Below are positions 34,201-43,400 of a DNA stretch of 64,000 nt, one piece after another. The position numbers were made by a program, and so were the translations under genes. This DNA is from Erythrobacter dokdonensis DSW-74 (GTDB lineage: Bacteria > Pseudomonadota > Alphaproteobacteria > Sphingomonadales > Sphingomonadaceae). Below the pieces are notes generated by a model. It was not told the origin of the DNA. It saw nothing but the letters and a program-made list of their open reading frames with translations, and did no database searches. Positions within the stretch are counted from its first letter, which is position 1. The number at the start of each line of letters is the position of its first letter. The stretch covers positions 1 to 64,000 of the forward strand of contig NZ_LZYB01000008.1 of NCBI RefSeq assembly GCF_001677335.1. The letters are read 5' to 3'.

Positions 34201-34888
34201 GGTGATGAAGGAGCTTTACGGCCCCGACAAGATCCGCCGTTTCCTCAAATACGAGCTCGACCAGTATCTCGCCGCGCGAAAGACCGATGCGCTGGGTGAA
34301 CAGCCGATGATCCGGGTCGAGAACCAGGGCTACATCCACTACCGCAAGGGCAGCCTCGTAATGTATCTGCTGCAGGAGCGGCTTGGCGAGGAGGCCGTAA
34401 ACCGCGCTCTTGCGCGCCTGGTCGAGAGTTACCGCTTCAAGGGAGCGCCCTATCCGCGCAGCCTCGATCTGGTGGCCGAATTGCGCAAGGAAGCGCAGAC
34501 CCCCGAGCAACAGGCGCTGATCACCGACCTGTTCGAGAAGATCACGGTCTATGATCTCAAGGCGACTTCGGCGACCACTACCAAGGGTGCCGATGGTCGC
34601 TGGACTACCCGCATCACCGTTTCGGCGGGTAAGTTCCGTGCCGATGCCAAGGGCAAGGAAACTCCTGCCAGCCTAGAAGAGCGGATCGAGATCGGCGTGT
34701 TCACCGCACGGCCCGGGTCGGGTGCCTTCGACCGTGCCGACGTTATCGCCATCAAGCGTTATCCGGTGCGCACCGGCGAGCAGGTGCTGGAAGTGATTAC
34801 CGCCAAGAAGCCGCTGTTTGCCGGGATCGATCCATACAATTTCTATATCGACCGGGATTCGGACGATAATATCGTGGCGGTGGACTAG
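31292..34888 (+). CDS. ABC-2 permease fused to an M1-family zinc aminopeptidase
   Basis: A 1198-aa protein. Residues about 1-260 are one ABC-2-type membrane half (NPVFWVSVAIFFLIGFGISA) and 300-600 a second. From about 625 the chain is a soluble M1 peptidase: beta-rich N-domain, then AGTMPYSESIGFAADVRD in place of the GxMEN motif, and the zinc site HELGH at residue 937 with the third ligand in LSETLAQYSALMV. The HExxH-to-E spacing is one residue longer than in classical M1 enzymes. A catalytic-loop tyrosine region (GYIHYRKGSLVMYLL) follows. The peptidase would be on the side opposite to the ATPase if the helix count is even. Processing of an exported peptide is plausible. Confidence 0.88.
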   Translation: MLTASLAAFEIRYQLRNPVFWVSVAIFFLIGFGISASDNVSIGTPGAVHENSPFAVTITMALLGLFYLFVITSFVANAVVRDDTTGFGPMIRATPVGRTSFLAGRFLGGLAIAVLGFVAVPLGIAVGSAMPWVDPETVGPGGFATYAWPFLVIAIPNLVLSSALLFSLATVTRSMLASYIGVLILVMGYLTASAIVGSEPDYQDAAARLEPMAIGAIGEVSRYWTAAEMNTQAIPLEGNLLINRLFTLGWAVLFLGIAWARFSMTERAPSRWRLRRLAKQDSRIAKAAAVRPQPFAGTPHRSFGFSHALRSFAARLKAETMLVIKSPGLIVLLLIALALTAFNLALSETLYGTASYPLTANVVTTVIGSMALFSLIVAVFYGGELVWRERDVKIAEIIDAAPVPGWAMFVPKILAIFLVLLLMSLAGMIAGLIYQLVLGTSSIDAGLYLVAYVLPQSIDVLLIAVLAVFFQVLSPNKYIGWGLMLVWFVTRIFLGNLGYSNMLYLFGGGPAEPLSDMNGTGGFWVGGLLARAYWGAFGVLLLVLAHWLWPRGTVVSVWPRLKGMGKRLSIASGATALAAVGTMIGTGLVIHHNIKVLNPYETADEREARAAEYERKYLKYESLARPVVTDVAFDVAIYPEERRMTATGHYDLRNDSGQPILEVHIRQGDDATEFTRLDLAGAKLASHDKTHAYRIFRFDTPLAPGATTRLDFASQTWRRGFANGQAATDIVANGTFVNNFTFAPIIGMDRRGLLQDRTQRRRQGLPSELRTAKLEDTAAQGENYVRSDWVNSRITISTSADQVPVAPGNKVSDEVKGDRRIAVFESPAPILNFFSVQSARYAVGEDRFGDVQLAVYHDPRHDWNVPAMLKAMKTSLGYFTENFGPYQFGYARIIEFPGYASFAQAFAGTMPYSESIGFAADVRDPESIDYVSYVTAHELGHQYWAHQVVGGDMQGSTLLSETLAQYSALMVMKELYGPDKIRRFLKYELDQYLAARKTDALGEQPMIRVENQGYIHYRKGSLVMYLLQERLGEEAVNRALARLVESYRFKGAPYPRSLDLVAELRKEAQTPEQQALITDLFEKITVYDLKATSATTTKGADGRWTTRITVSAGKFRADAKGKETPASLEERIEIGVFTARPGSGAFDRADVIAIKRYPVRTGEQVLEVITAKKPLFAGIDPYNFYIDRDSDDNIVAVD

Positions 34889-36210
34889 TCGCCGCCCCTG
34901 CGGAAGTGTGCGGGTTTGAGGTCGTGTTTGGCCAGCTTGTCATAGAGCGTCTTGCGCGGGGTCCGAAGCATCGCCTGCAATTGCGTAATGTCGCCGCGAC
35001 ATTGCCGCAGGCCGTCCTCCAGCACGGTGCGTTCGAATTCGGCAACGATCTGGTGCAGCGGGCGCTGTCCGGCGAGCTCCAGTCCGGGGACCTCGCTATC
35101 GGCAAGACCCAGCACGAAGGCGCGGGCATAGCCGCTCAGTTCGTGGAGGTTGCCCGGCCAGTCATGCGAAAGAACGTGGCGCCACTGAGCCTCGCCGATC
35201 GCTGGGGCGTCCAGATCTAGCGAGCGTGCGTGGCGCGCGACGAATACCCGAAAGAGCTCGGGCAGATCCTCCCGTCTTTCGGATAGTGCGGGAAGGGCGA
35301 TCTGTACCGCGCCGAGCCGGTGCCAGAGCGGATCGCGGCCGGTCGGCTCGGTGCCATCGGCAAGCCGGGCAATGATGATGCGAATGTTCAGCCGGCGGGC
35401 CCGATCGGCCCCGATGGGCAGCACGCTGCGCTTTTCAAGCAACGACAGCAGACGTGCTCTGAGTGCTCCGTGAGCAACCTCGATCTCGTCGATGAACAAG
35501 GTCCCGCCATTGGCGCGCTCGACCAGACCGGTTCGCGACAGTCCCGCCGCCGGATCGCGCCCGAACAGCAGCAGCTCGGCATCCTCGTGGGCCAGAATCC
35601 CGGCATCCACGGTGACGAACGGGCGGCTGCGGCGGGGGCTGAGATCGTGGATTGCCTGCGCGGCGTGGCTCTTGCCGGTGCCGGCCTCGCCGGTCAGCAC
35701 CACATCGATTTCGGAGCGTGCGACCCCTTCGATCACAGAGCGCAGCCGGACGGCGGCGGGAGATGATCCGGGGACCGCGGCTCCTGCACTGCGTCCGGCC
35801 TCCTCGCGCAGGGCGCGGTTCTCCAGCGCCAGCATGCGGCGATCGGCTGCGGCGCGCACCGCACGGATCAGGTCGACTGACGAATAGGGTTTGGTCAGGA
35901 AGTCGGCCGCGCCGTTCTTCATCGCCTCAACCGCCATGGCAATGTCGCCATGCCCGGTGGTGAGGATTACCGGTAGTTCAGGATCGATTTCGCGCAGGGC
36001 GGCGAAGAAGGCGATCCCGTCGATCCCCGGCATGCGCACGTCGCTGACCACCACGCCGGGATAGTCGACCGTCAGCCAGCCAAGCGCCGCGCGCGCATCG
36101 GGGAAGGGGACCACTTCGGCACCTTCAAGGGTCAAGGCCTGCAAGGTTGCATCGCGCAAGGTCATGTCGTCTTCGACCAGTGCGACCTGCAGGGGCGTGG
36201 CGGCGCTCAT
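34885..36210 (-). CDS. dctD: DctD-like NtrC-family response regulator lacking GAFTGA
   Basis: A 441-aa regulator. The receiver domain (residues 8-125) has the phosphoacceptor Asp in GVVVSDVRMPGIDG and Lys in FLTKPYSS. The AAA+ domain has Walker A GEAGTGKSHAAQAIH and Walker B GGTLFIDEIE. The sigma-54-contacting loop, normally GAFTGA, reads FGRDPAAGLSRTG and is shortened. A Fis-type helix-turn-helix closes the protein (CRGDITQLQAMLRTPRKTLY, then DKLAKHDL), matching DctD. The ATG at 36210 overlaps the dctB stop (ATGA). Without GAFTGA it probably cannot activate sigma-54 polymerase and may act as a sigma-70 activator or a repressor, as known for some NtrC-family members. Confidence 0.87.
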   Translation of the reverse strand: MSAATPLQVALVEDDMTLRDATLQALTLEGAEVVPFPDARAALGWLTVDYPGVVVSDVRMPGIDGIAFFAALREIDPELPVILTTGHGDIAMAVEAMKNGAADFLTKPYSSVDLIRAVRAAADRRMLALENRALREEAGRSAGAAVPGSSPAAVRLRSVIEGVARSEIDVVLTGEAGTGKSHAAQAIHDLSPRRSRPFVTVDAGILAHEDAELLLFGRDPAAGLSRTGLVERANGGTLFIDEIEVAHGALRARLLSLLEKRSVLPIGADRARRLNIRIIIARLADGTEPTGRDPLWHRLGAVQIALPALSERREDLPELFRVFVARHARSLDLDAPAIGEAQWRHVLSHDWPGNLHELSGYARAFVLGLADSEVPGLELAGQRPLHQIVAEFERTVLEDGLRQCRGDITQLQAMLRTPRKTLYDKLAKHDLKPAHFRRGGD

Positions 36211-37880
36211 GCGGCGGGCATCGTCATGGTGAAGCGCGCGCCGGTGGCGGTCGCCTCGTGCGTCAGATCGCCGCCCAGTTCGCGCATGATGTCGCGCGCA
36301 ATGGCCAGGCCGAGGCCGATGCCCTCGCGCTTGGACGTGACGAAGGGCTGGAACAGGCTGTCTTGCAACTCCGGCAGCACGCCCGGCCCGTTGTCGGTGA
36401 CGCTGAGCTGCAGGCTGTTCTCCCGCGCCGCTATCGCCAGTGCGATCTCGCCGCCTTGACCCGCGGCCTGCACGGCATTCTGGAGCAGGTTGACCAGCAC
36501 CTGTTCGAGCTGGACATGGCGTGCGCGCACGCGGGCGGCGGCGGCGCTGCGCGGGTCGGGCCAGGTGATGGAGAGGCCTTTCTGCCGGATCTGGTCGCGC
36601 AGCAGCAGCAGCGATCCGTCGATCACCTCGGCCAGCGCGATGATGCGCGGTTCCTCGGCCGAACGGCGGCTGAAGTTCAGCTGTTCCTCGGTGATTTCCC
36701 CGATCCGGCCTGCAAGCCCCGCAATACGGTGGAAGTTCTCCGCCGCCTCGTCGGTACGGTCGGCATCGAGCAGTCGTTCGCCGTTTTCGGCATAGACCCG
36801 CATCGCGGCAAGCGGCTGGCGGATCTCGTGGCCGAGCCCCGCGGTGATCTGCCCGAGCGTGGCGAGGCGGTTGGCCTGCTGCAACTGTTCGCGCAAAGTC
36901 GCGGTTTGCGCTGCGATCTCGGCCGCGGCGCGGGCCTGGCGCTGGCGGCGCCATACCAGCGCGCCAGCCCCCGCCAGCGCGAGTAGGGCGAGGGCGATCA
37001 CGCCGGCGAGCCGCCCGTTGGCCAGCGCGACCGAAAGGCGCGGGGCAGGGTCGGCGAGCAGGTGCAACTCCCAGCCGACCGGCGCGATCGGCTGGATCTT
37101 CTCGATCATGCGCACACGCGATGCCGCCGGGCCTGTTGCGGGCAGTTCGAAGGGCAGCGGCTCGGCCACCCCGAAACGCATCGCGTCGCGCGCCGGATCG
37201 CGCTGGGCGGGGCGTTCGCCGGCTGCCGAGCGGAAACGCCATTCGGGGTTGCTCGCAAGCAGCACGATCCCGCCGGCATCGGTCACGAACACCCCATCCT
37301 CGGCATCGCGCCACTTGGCCTCGAGGCTGTCGAACTCGACCTTGACCGCCACCACGCCCAGCGGCTGATCGGCCGGGCCAACCCGCTCGGCGAGATAGAG
37401 ACCGGGTCGGCGGCTGACTGTGCCGAGCGCAAATTCACTGGCTGCGCCATCCTTGCGGGCGCCGTTGAAGTATTCGCGAAAGCGGTAGTTGGAACCGATG
37501 AAACTGTCGGGCCGGTCCCAGTTGCTTGCTGCCAGCGTCGTCCCGCGCGCGTCCATCAGATAGATTGCGGCGGCGCTGGTCTGCTGTGCCAGTGCTGCCA
37601 GACGGCGATTGAGCAGCGGGCGCTGCGCGCTTTCCCCGCCAAGCAGCGCAGCGACTTCGGGATCGACGGCCAGGACACGCGGCACGAGGCTGAACTTGTT
37701 GAGCTCGCTTTCCAGACCCGCGGCAAGGATTGCCGCCTGGCTGGTGGCGGCCGTGCGGGTTTCCTCGAGGGCTCGCACCCGCATCGCCCGGTCAAGTCCG
37801 AGCATGGCCAGCGCGCCCAGCAGCAACAAGGCTGCCAGTGCGATCGGCACCAGATGCCAGCGCCCCAGCCTTCCTTGCAT
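36207..37880 (-). CDS. dctB: C4-dicarboxylate sensor histidine kinase DctB
   Basis: A 557-aa membrane kinase. A first helix at about residues 9-28 (VPIALAALLLLGALAMLGL) leads to a periplasmic double-PAS-like sensor with SFIGSNYRFREYFNGARKDG and SRRPGLYLAERVG, the dicarboxylate-binding region typical of DctB. A second helix (VIALALLALAGAGALVW) follows, then a coiled linker and the H-box TLGQITAGLGHEIRQPLAAM. The ATPase motifs are LVNLLQNAVQAAGQ, VTDNGPGVL and GIGLGLAIARDIM. The start at 37880 (MQGRLGRW) is chosen because it precedes the first helix by a few residues. The gene is divergent from dctA. Confidence 0.9.
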   Translation of the reverse strand: MQGRLGRWHLVPIALAALLLLGALAMLGLDRAMRVRALEETRTAATSQAAILAAGLESELNKFSLVPRVLAVDPEVAALLGGESAQRPLLNRRLAALAQQTSAAAIYLMDARGTTLAASNWDRPDSFIGSNYRFREYFNGARKDGAASEFALGTVSRRPGLYLAERVGPADQPLGVVAVKVEFDSLEAKWRDAEDGVFVTDAGGIVLLASNPEWRFRSAAGERPAQRDPARDAMRFGVAEPLPFELPATGPAASRVRMIEKIQPIAPVGWELHLLADPAPRLSVALANGRLAGVIALALLALAGAGALVWRRQRQARAAAEIAAQTATLREQLQQANRLATLGQITAGLGHEIRQPLAAMRVYAENGERLLDADRTDEAAENFHRIAGLAGRIGEITEEQLNFSRRSAEEPRIIALAEVIDGSLLLLRDQIRQKGLSITWPDPRSAAAARVRARHVQLEQVLVNLLQNAVQAAGQGGEIALAIAARENSLQLSVTDNGPGVLPELQDSLFQPFVTSKREGIGLGLAIARDIMRELGGDLTHEATATGARFTMTMPAA

Positions 37881-38092
37881 GATGCCCCCCGGGATGTCTG
37901 CCTGGCCTGCTTGTGCGTTTTTCCGCACATTAGGCAAGGAATTTGTGCGGATTTTCGCACAAAATCGCGGTGCCGCTTCCTCAGGTATCTGAATTATCGG
38001 CAATTGTCCCGAGGTCGCGATTTGCTTGTCAGTCCTGGCAGGCGGCCCGATCCTGCCCGACGGAGAGACAGGAACCGGGGAACCAGCCAAAG
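37881..38092. promoter_or_regulatory. dctB-dctA control region with tandem GTGCG-N6-CGCAC dyads
   Basis: Two identical-form dyads, GTGCG-N6-CGCAC, lie at 37913-37928 and 37945-37960. Their centres are 32 bp apart, close to three helical turns. They sit 33 bp from the dctB start and 133 bp from dctA, in the place where DctD-binding sites occur in rhizobia. I looked for a -24/-12 sigma-54 promoter (TGGCAC-N5-TTGC) on both strands and found none with the right spacing. That fits the loss of GAFTGA in the regulator. Confidence 0.7.
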
Positions 38093-39481
38093 ATGGGCTC
38101 GCACGCTGCGATAACACCGCAGGCCATGGCCGCGCCGGCGAAGAAGCCGCTGTACCGCCAGCTGTATGTGCAGGTGCTGGCGGCGATCGCGCTGGGCGCG
38201 CTGATCGGCCATGTCGCGCCCGAGTTCGGCACGGCATTGAAGCCGCTCGGCGATGGCTTCATCAAGCTGGTCAAGATGATCATCGCGCCGGTGATCTTCC
38301 TCACCGTCGCCACCGGCATCGCGGGCATGAGCGACATGAAGGCGGTCGGCAGCGTGGCCGGCAAGGCGTTCGCCTATTTCCTGTTCTTTTCGACCCTTGC
38401 TCTCATCATCGGCCTCGTCGTCGCCAATGTCGTGCGCCCGGGCGAGGGGCTCAACATCGATCCGGCAACGCTCGATACCGCCGCGGTCGAAGGCTATGCC
38501 AAGACCGCCGAGGCGCAGTCGATCAGCGGCTTTCTGCTCAATATCATCCCCGAAACCCTGTTCAGCGCGGTGACCGACGGCAACATCCTGCAGGTGCTGC
38601 TGGTGGCGATCCTTGCAGGGGTGGCGATTGCCGCGACCCGGCCGCACAGCGATCTGGTGATGGATGTGCTCTCCTCCTTCAGCGAGGTAGTCTTCAAGCT
38701 CGTCCACATGCTGATGAAGCTCGCGCCGATCGGGGCATTCGGCGCGATTGCCTTTACCATCGGCGAGTTCGGGCTCGGCTCGCTGGCCAGCCTCGCGGCG
38801 CTGATTGCGACCTTCTACGTCACGTCGCTGCTGTTCGTGCTGGTGGTGCTGGGCCTGGTCGCCTACCTCGGCGGCTTCTCGATCTTCGCGCTGATCCGCT
38901 ACCTGCGCGAGGAATTGCTGCTGGTGCTGGGCACCTCCTCTTCCGAAGCCGCGCTGCCGAGCCTGATGGAGAAGATGGAGATCGCCGGCTGCAAGAAGGC
39001 GGTGGTCGGGATGGTTGTGCCCACGGGATATTCCTTCAATCTCGACGGCACCAATATCTACATGACGCTGGCGGCGCTGTTCATCGCGCAGGCGCTGGGG
39101 ATCGACCTGTCGCTCAGCGAACAGCTTGCGCTGGTGCTGGTGGCGATGATCAGTTCCAAGGGCGCTGCCGGAGTGACTGGGGCGGGTTTCGTGATCCTCG
39201 CCGCGACGCTTTCGGTGGTGCCGAGCGTGCCGGTGGCGGGCATGGCGCTGATACTCGGCATCGACCGCTTCATGAGCGAATGCCGCGCGCTGACCAATTT
39301 CATCGGCAATGCGGTGGCGACCATCATCGTCGCGCGCTGGGAAAACGCGCTTGACCGCGAACGGCTGGCCGCTGCCTTGGCAGGCAATCCGATGCCGCTG
39401 CCCGAAGAGGATATCGAGCGCCACGAGCGCAGCGGCCCGGTGAGCGAGAAGATCGCCAAGGTGCTGGAGAAGACTCCATGA
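38093..39481 (+). CDS. dctA: C4-dicarboxylate transporter DctA
   Basis: A 462-aa DAACS-family symporter for succinate, fumarate and malate in the inner membrane. Hallmarks are the serine-rich loop [17 protein letters not shown], the substrate and cation motif [20 protein letters not shown], the second loop [20 protein letters not shown] and the [20 protein letters not shown] helix with the dicarboxylate-binding Arg and Asn. The ATG at 38093 (MGSHAAI) is chosen for family length and lies 11 nt after a GGGGAA-like ribosome site. It is followed by the esterase gene with a 4-bp overlap. Confidence 0.94.
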   Translation: MGSHAAITPQAMAAPAKKPLYRQLYVQVLAAIALGALIGHVAPEFGTALKPLGDGFIKLVKMIIAPVIFLTVATGIAGMSDMKAVGSVAGKAFAYFLFFSTLALIIGLVVANVVRPGEGLNIDPATLDTAAVEGYAKTAEAQSISGFLLNIIPETLFSAVTDGNILQVLLVAILAGVAIAATRPHSDLVMDVLSSFSEVVFKLVHMLMKLAPIGAFGAIAFTIGEFGLGSLASLAALIATFYVTSLLFVLVVLGLVAYLGGFSIFALIRYLREELLLVLGTSSSEAALPSLMEKMEIAGCKKAVVGMVVPTGYSFNLDGTNIYMTLAALFIAQALGIDLSLSEQLALVLVAMISSKGAAGVTGAGFVILAATLSVVPSVPVAGMALILGIDRFMSECRALTNFIGNAVATIIVARWENALDRERLAAALAGNPMPLPEEDIERHERSGPVSEKIAKVLEKTP

Positions 39482-40434
39482 TCATGCGGCGGCTGTTCCT
39501 CGTTCTGGCAGGCGCGCTGGCGCTGCTTTCCGCAAGCGGCGCGCCGCTTGCCGCGTCCGGCACCGGGCCGGAGGAAATCCTGCTGTGGCCGGGAACCCCG
39601 CCGGGCAACGGCAAGGTCACGGGGCCGGAAAAGGTCGGCGGACCGGGTTCGGGCTATGGCGCGGTTTCCAACGTCTCCACTCCCCGAATGCGCGTCTATC
39701 GTCCTGCCGAGCCCAATGGCGCGGCGGTGCTGGTGGCGGGCGGGGGCGGCTATTTCCGTATCCAGCTGTGGAAGGAAAGCACCCCTGCCGCCGAGTGGTT
39801 GCAGGCGCGGGGCTTTACCGTGTTCGAGCTGATTTACCGCCTGCCGAACGACGGCTGGGATTCCGCGGCGCCCTTCATGGATGCGCAGCGGGCAATGAAG
39901 ATCATCCGGTCGCGCGCGGGCGAGTTCGGCCTTGATCCCGCAAAGATCGGGATCATGGGCTTTTCCGCCGGCGGGCATCTGGCGGGCTTTACCGCCTATC
40001 AGCCCGCCCGCGCGCTCTATGCCGGAGCCGATGCTTACGAGAAGGTTTCGGCGCGCCCCGATTTCGCGGTGCTGCTATTCCCGGTGGTGACCTTGCGCAA
40101 GCCTTATGACACCACCCGCACCCGGCGCGAGATCGTCGGCGAGAAGGCAAGCGCGAAGGCAGAGGCCGAATGGTCGCTTGATACCCATGCGGACCGGCAC
40201 GCGCCGCCCACCATCATCTTTGCCGCCGCCGACGATGCGATCACGCCGCCCGGCCACGGCATCCTCTTGTTCGAGACTCTCGTGGCCGCCGGGGCGAACG
40301 CGGAACTGCACCTGTTCCGCGACGGTGGACACGGCTGGGGTCTCGGCAAACCCGGACAGGTCATCAGCCAGTGGCCGGCGCTGTTCGAGAACTGGGCGCG
40401 GTCACTCAACATCATCGAAAAACAGGGAGAATGA
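39478..40434 (+). CDS. Exported alpha/beta-hydrolase esterase
   Basis: A 318-aa protein with a signal peptide (about residues 1-26, [20 protein letters not shown] then ending near LAAS). It has an alpha/beta-hydrolase domain of the BD-FAE/acetyl-xylan-esterase-like type. The oxyanion loop is AGGGGYFRI, the nucleophile elbow is [14 protein letters not shown], the acid is in [11 protein letters not shown] and the histidine in [11 protein letters not shown]. It should act in the periplasm on an ester. ATG 39478 overlaps the dctA stop (ATGA). A second ATG at 39484 is nearly equivalent. The coupling to dctA suggests that it frees a dicarboxylate or helps import of an esterified one. Confidence 0.82.
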   Translation: MIMRRLFLVLAGALALLSASGAPLAASGTGPEEILLWPGTPPGNGKVTGPEKVGGPGSGYGAVSNVSTPRMRVYRPAEPNGAAVLVAGGGGYFRIQLWKESTPAAEWLQARGFTVFELIYRLPNDGWDSAAPFMDAQRAMKIIRSRAGEFGLDPAKIGIMGFSAGGHLAGFTAYQPARALYAGADAYEKVSARPDFAVLLFPVVTLRKPYDTTRTRREIVGEKASAKAEAEWSLDTHADRHAPPTIIFAAADDAITPPGHGILLFETLVAAGANAELHLFRDGGHGWGLGKPGQVISQWPALFENWARSLNIIEKQGE

Positions 40435-40436
40435 AC

Positions 40437-43400
40437 ATGTCGACAAGGCTTCTGGGCAGACTTGCCCTGATGTGCACGGGCAGCCTGATTGCTGCCACGG
40501 CGGCGCACGCGCAGCAGGCGGGCGAGCCCCCTTCCGATACGCCTCAGCCCGAACGCGAGATCATCGTCACCGGCACCCAGATCCAGGGCGCCAAGATCAA
40601 CGACGTGCTGCCGGTGACCGTGGTCGACGAGACCGACATCCAGAACATCGCCGGGGCTTCGGGCGATGATCTGTTCCGCGCCATCCCGCAGGCCGGGACG
40701 GTCGCCTTCAACGAGCAGAACGACGTCACCCAGAACAACGTGCGCGGTGACGTTGCCTCGATCAACCTGCGCGACCTGGGCACCGGCAACACGCTGGTGC
40801 TGATCAACGGGCGCCGCATGGTGCTGAGCCCGGGCTTCCAGACCGAATTGCTGGTGCCGGTGGTCAGCTCGGACGCCAACGAGATCGCGCCGGGCAGCGT
40901 CCGGCGGATCGAGGTGCTGCGCGACGGCGCCTCTGCGATCTACGGCGCGGACGCGGTCGCAGGCGTGGTCAACACCGTGCTGCGCGGCAACCGCAAGGGC
41001 GGTTTCGTCGAGGCGGAATGGCGCGGCTCGGACGGCACGAGCCTTTACAGCACGATCATCAACGGCGGCTACGGCTTCGATTTTGCCGGCGGGCGCGCCA
41101 ATTTCACCATGTATGGCGGCTATTTCCACGAGAACGGCCTGCCGTCCTCGGCCCGGCCCTATTCCAGAGACGACAACCGCCTGCCGCTGGTCGAGGGCAC
41201 CGATTTCGAGGGTGACACGCAGTTCAACAACCGCAACACCTTCGGCCCGTTCGGCCAGTTCGACATCCAGGCGCCCAACAACGCCACGCCGCTCCGTGAT
41301 GACGATTTCTACCTCCAGCCCGACAGTTTCCCAAGCTGCCGGATCGATTTCGGCAATGGCCTGTGCGCGCGCGCCGGCACCACGCCGACGCCCGATGTGC
41401 GTTACAACCGCGCCTTCGGCACCACGCTGATCAGCGAGAAGACCCGCTACAATGCCGCCGCGCTGCTCAGCTATGAATTCAGCAACAGCCTCGAGGCCTA
41501 TTTCGAGGGCACCTATTACCGGTCCGAAAGCAGCCGCAACATCACCCCGGCGGCGATCCTGAGCGCGGTGCCGGTGGGCATTTCGCGCAATGCCTACTGG
41601 AACCCGTTCGGCGCGACGACGCTGCCCGACGGTTCGCCCAACCCCAACCGCCTGCCCGGAACAACGATCGCGGCCGGCGGTGCGGACGTCATCATGGAGC
41701 GTTACCGCTTCGTCGATGTCGGCCCGCGCACGGTGGATGTCGACAAGGACACCTACCGCCTTGTCGCCGGCCTGCGCGGCAATTTCGGGAATTGGGACTT
41801 CGACACGGGCTTCGTCTATTCCGAAGCGAAGCTGACCGACCTTGAAGGCAACCGCGTCTCGCTTACGCTGATGCAGGATGCGATCAATCGTTCGACCCCG
41901 GATGCCTACAACCCGTTCAACGGCGGCTGCGTCACCGGCGATCCCGGGCAGGGCGATTGCACCCCCAATCCGCAGAGCGTTATCGATCCCTTTGTGATCG
42001 ATGTGTTCCGCAAGAGCGGGACCAGCCTGGCCCTTGCCGATTTCAAGGTCAGCAACTCCAGCCTGTTCGCGCTGCCCGGCGGCGATGTCGGGATTGCGGC
42101 GGGCGTGGAATGGAGGCGCGAAACCTTCTTCGATGATCGCGATCCGCGGCTCGACGGGACCATCACCTGGACCGACAGCGTTACCGGCGTGTTTAACGGA
42201 AGCGATGTCGCCGGCACCAGCCCGACGCCCGATACCAGCGGCGCGCGGCAGGTGTTCTCGGCATTTGCCGAAGCCTTCGTCCCGCTCGTGAGCGAGGATA
42301 TGGGCGTGCCGCTGATCGAAGCGCTCAATCTCCAGCTGGCAGGCCGGATGGAGCATTTCGCCGACATCAACGAAACCGCCATTGTCCCGCGCGTCGCCGC
42401 TTCGTGGACTGTGGTCCCCGGCGTCACCTTCCGCGGCGCCTGGTCGCAGGGCTTCCGCGCGCCGAACCTCGTTCAGGTCAATGACGCGGGCACGACCCGT
42501 TCCAATACCCGCGACGACTTCGTGATCTGTCAGGCGCAGGTCGAAAAGGGCATCATCGATGATCTCGGCGTGTGTCCGGGCGCGGGCGTGATCAGCTTCC
42601 GTTCGGGTACCGACCGGCTCGAGCCGGAGGAAAGCACCAGCATCAATCTCGGCATTGTGCTCGAACCCAAGTTCATCCCCGGCCTGACGCTGACCGCGGA
42701 TTACTGGCGCGTGAAGCAGACCGGGCTGGTCGGCACCTTCGGCGATGACAATGCCATCGCCCTCGATCTGCTGCGGCGGCTTGCCGGTGGCAGCAATCCT
42801 GCCGTCGTCCGTGCCGACCCGACGCAGGAGGAGATCGACCTGTTCGCCGGCACCAGTCTTGCACCCGCAGGCGAGATCCTGTTCGTCGACGATCCCTATC
42901 TCAACCTCGACAGCCGCACCTCGAAGGGGTGGGACTTCGGGCTGTTCTACAATGTCCCCGACTTCGGCATCGGCAAGTTCCGCCTGCGCTTCAACGCGGC
43001 ACGGCTGGAAAGCTTCTTCCAGTCCGCCGGGCCTGCCGCGCAGGAACTGATCGACGCGGTCACCTCCGGGACGCTGCCGCCTGAAGTCAGGATCGAGGGG
43101 CTGGGCGAACTGCTCGAGATCGAAGGGCGGCCCAAGTGGCGCTTCAGCGGCTCGGTCAACTGGGATACCGGTCCGGTCGACGTGGCGGTTTTCGCGAACT
43201 ACGTCGGCGAGGTATGGAACACCAGTGTCAGCCGCGATGTGCCGATCGTGTCGGACGACCCGAACGCCAATTTCTTCCGGGTCGACGACTTCCTGACCAT
43301 CAATGCCGCGATCAGCTACACCATCGAGAACGACACCGCGCTCGACGGGACGCGGATCCGGTTCGGGATCAACAACCTGTTCGACAAGGATCCGCCGCTG

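Noticed and set aside
34885..37314. Apparent 809-codon fusion of response regulator with upstream sequence
   Set aside because: The frame stays open by chance through the antisense-shifted dctB region. The true regulator begins at the ATG at 36210, which overlaps the dctB stop.
37961..38092. Sigma-54 promoter before dctA (TGGCAG near 38035 with a later TGC)
   Set aside because: The GG and GC elements are not 10 bp apart as required, so it does not fit the -24/-12 rule.
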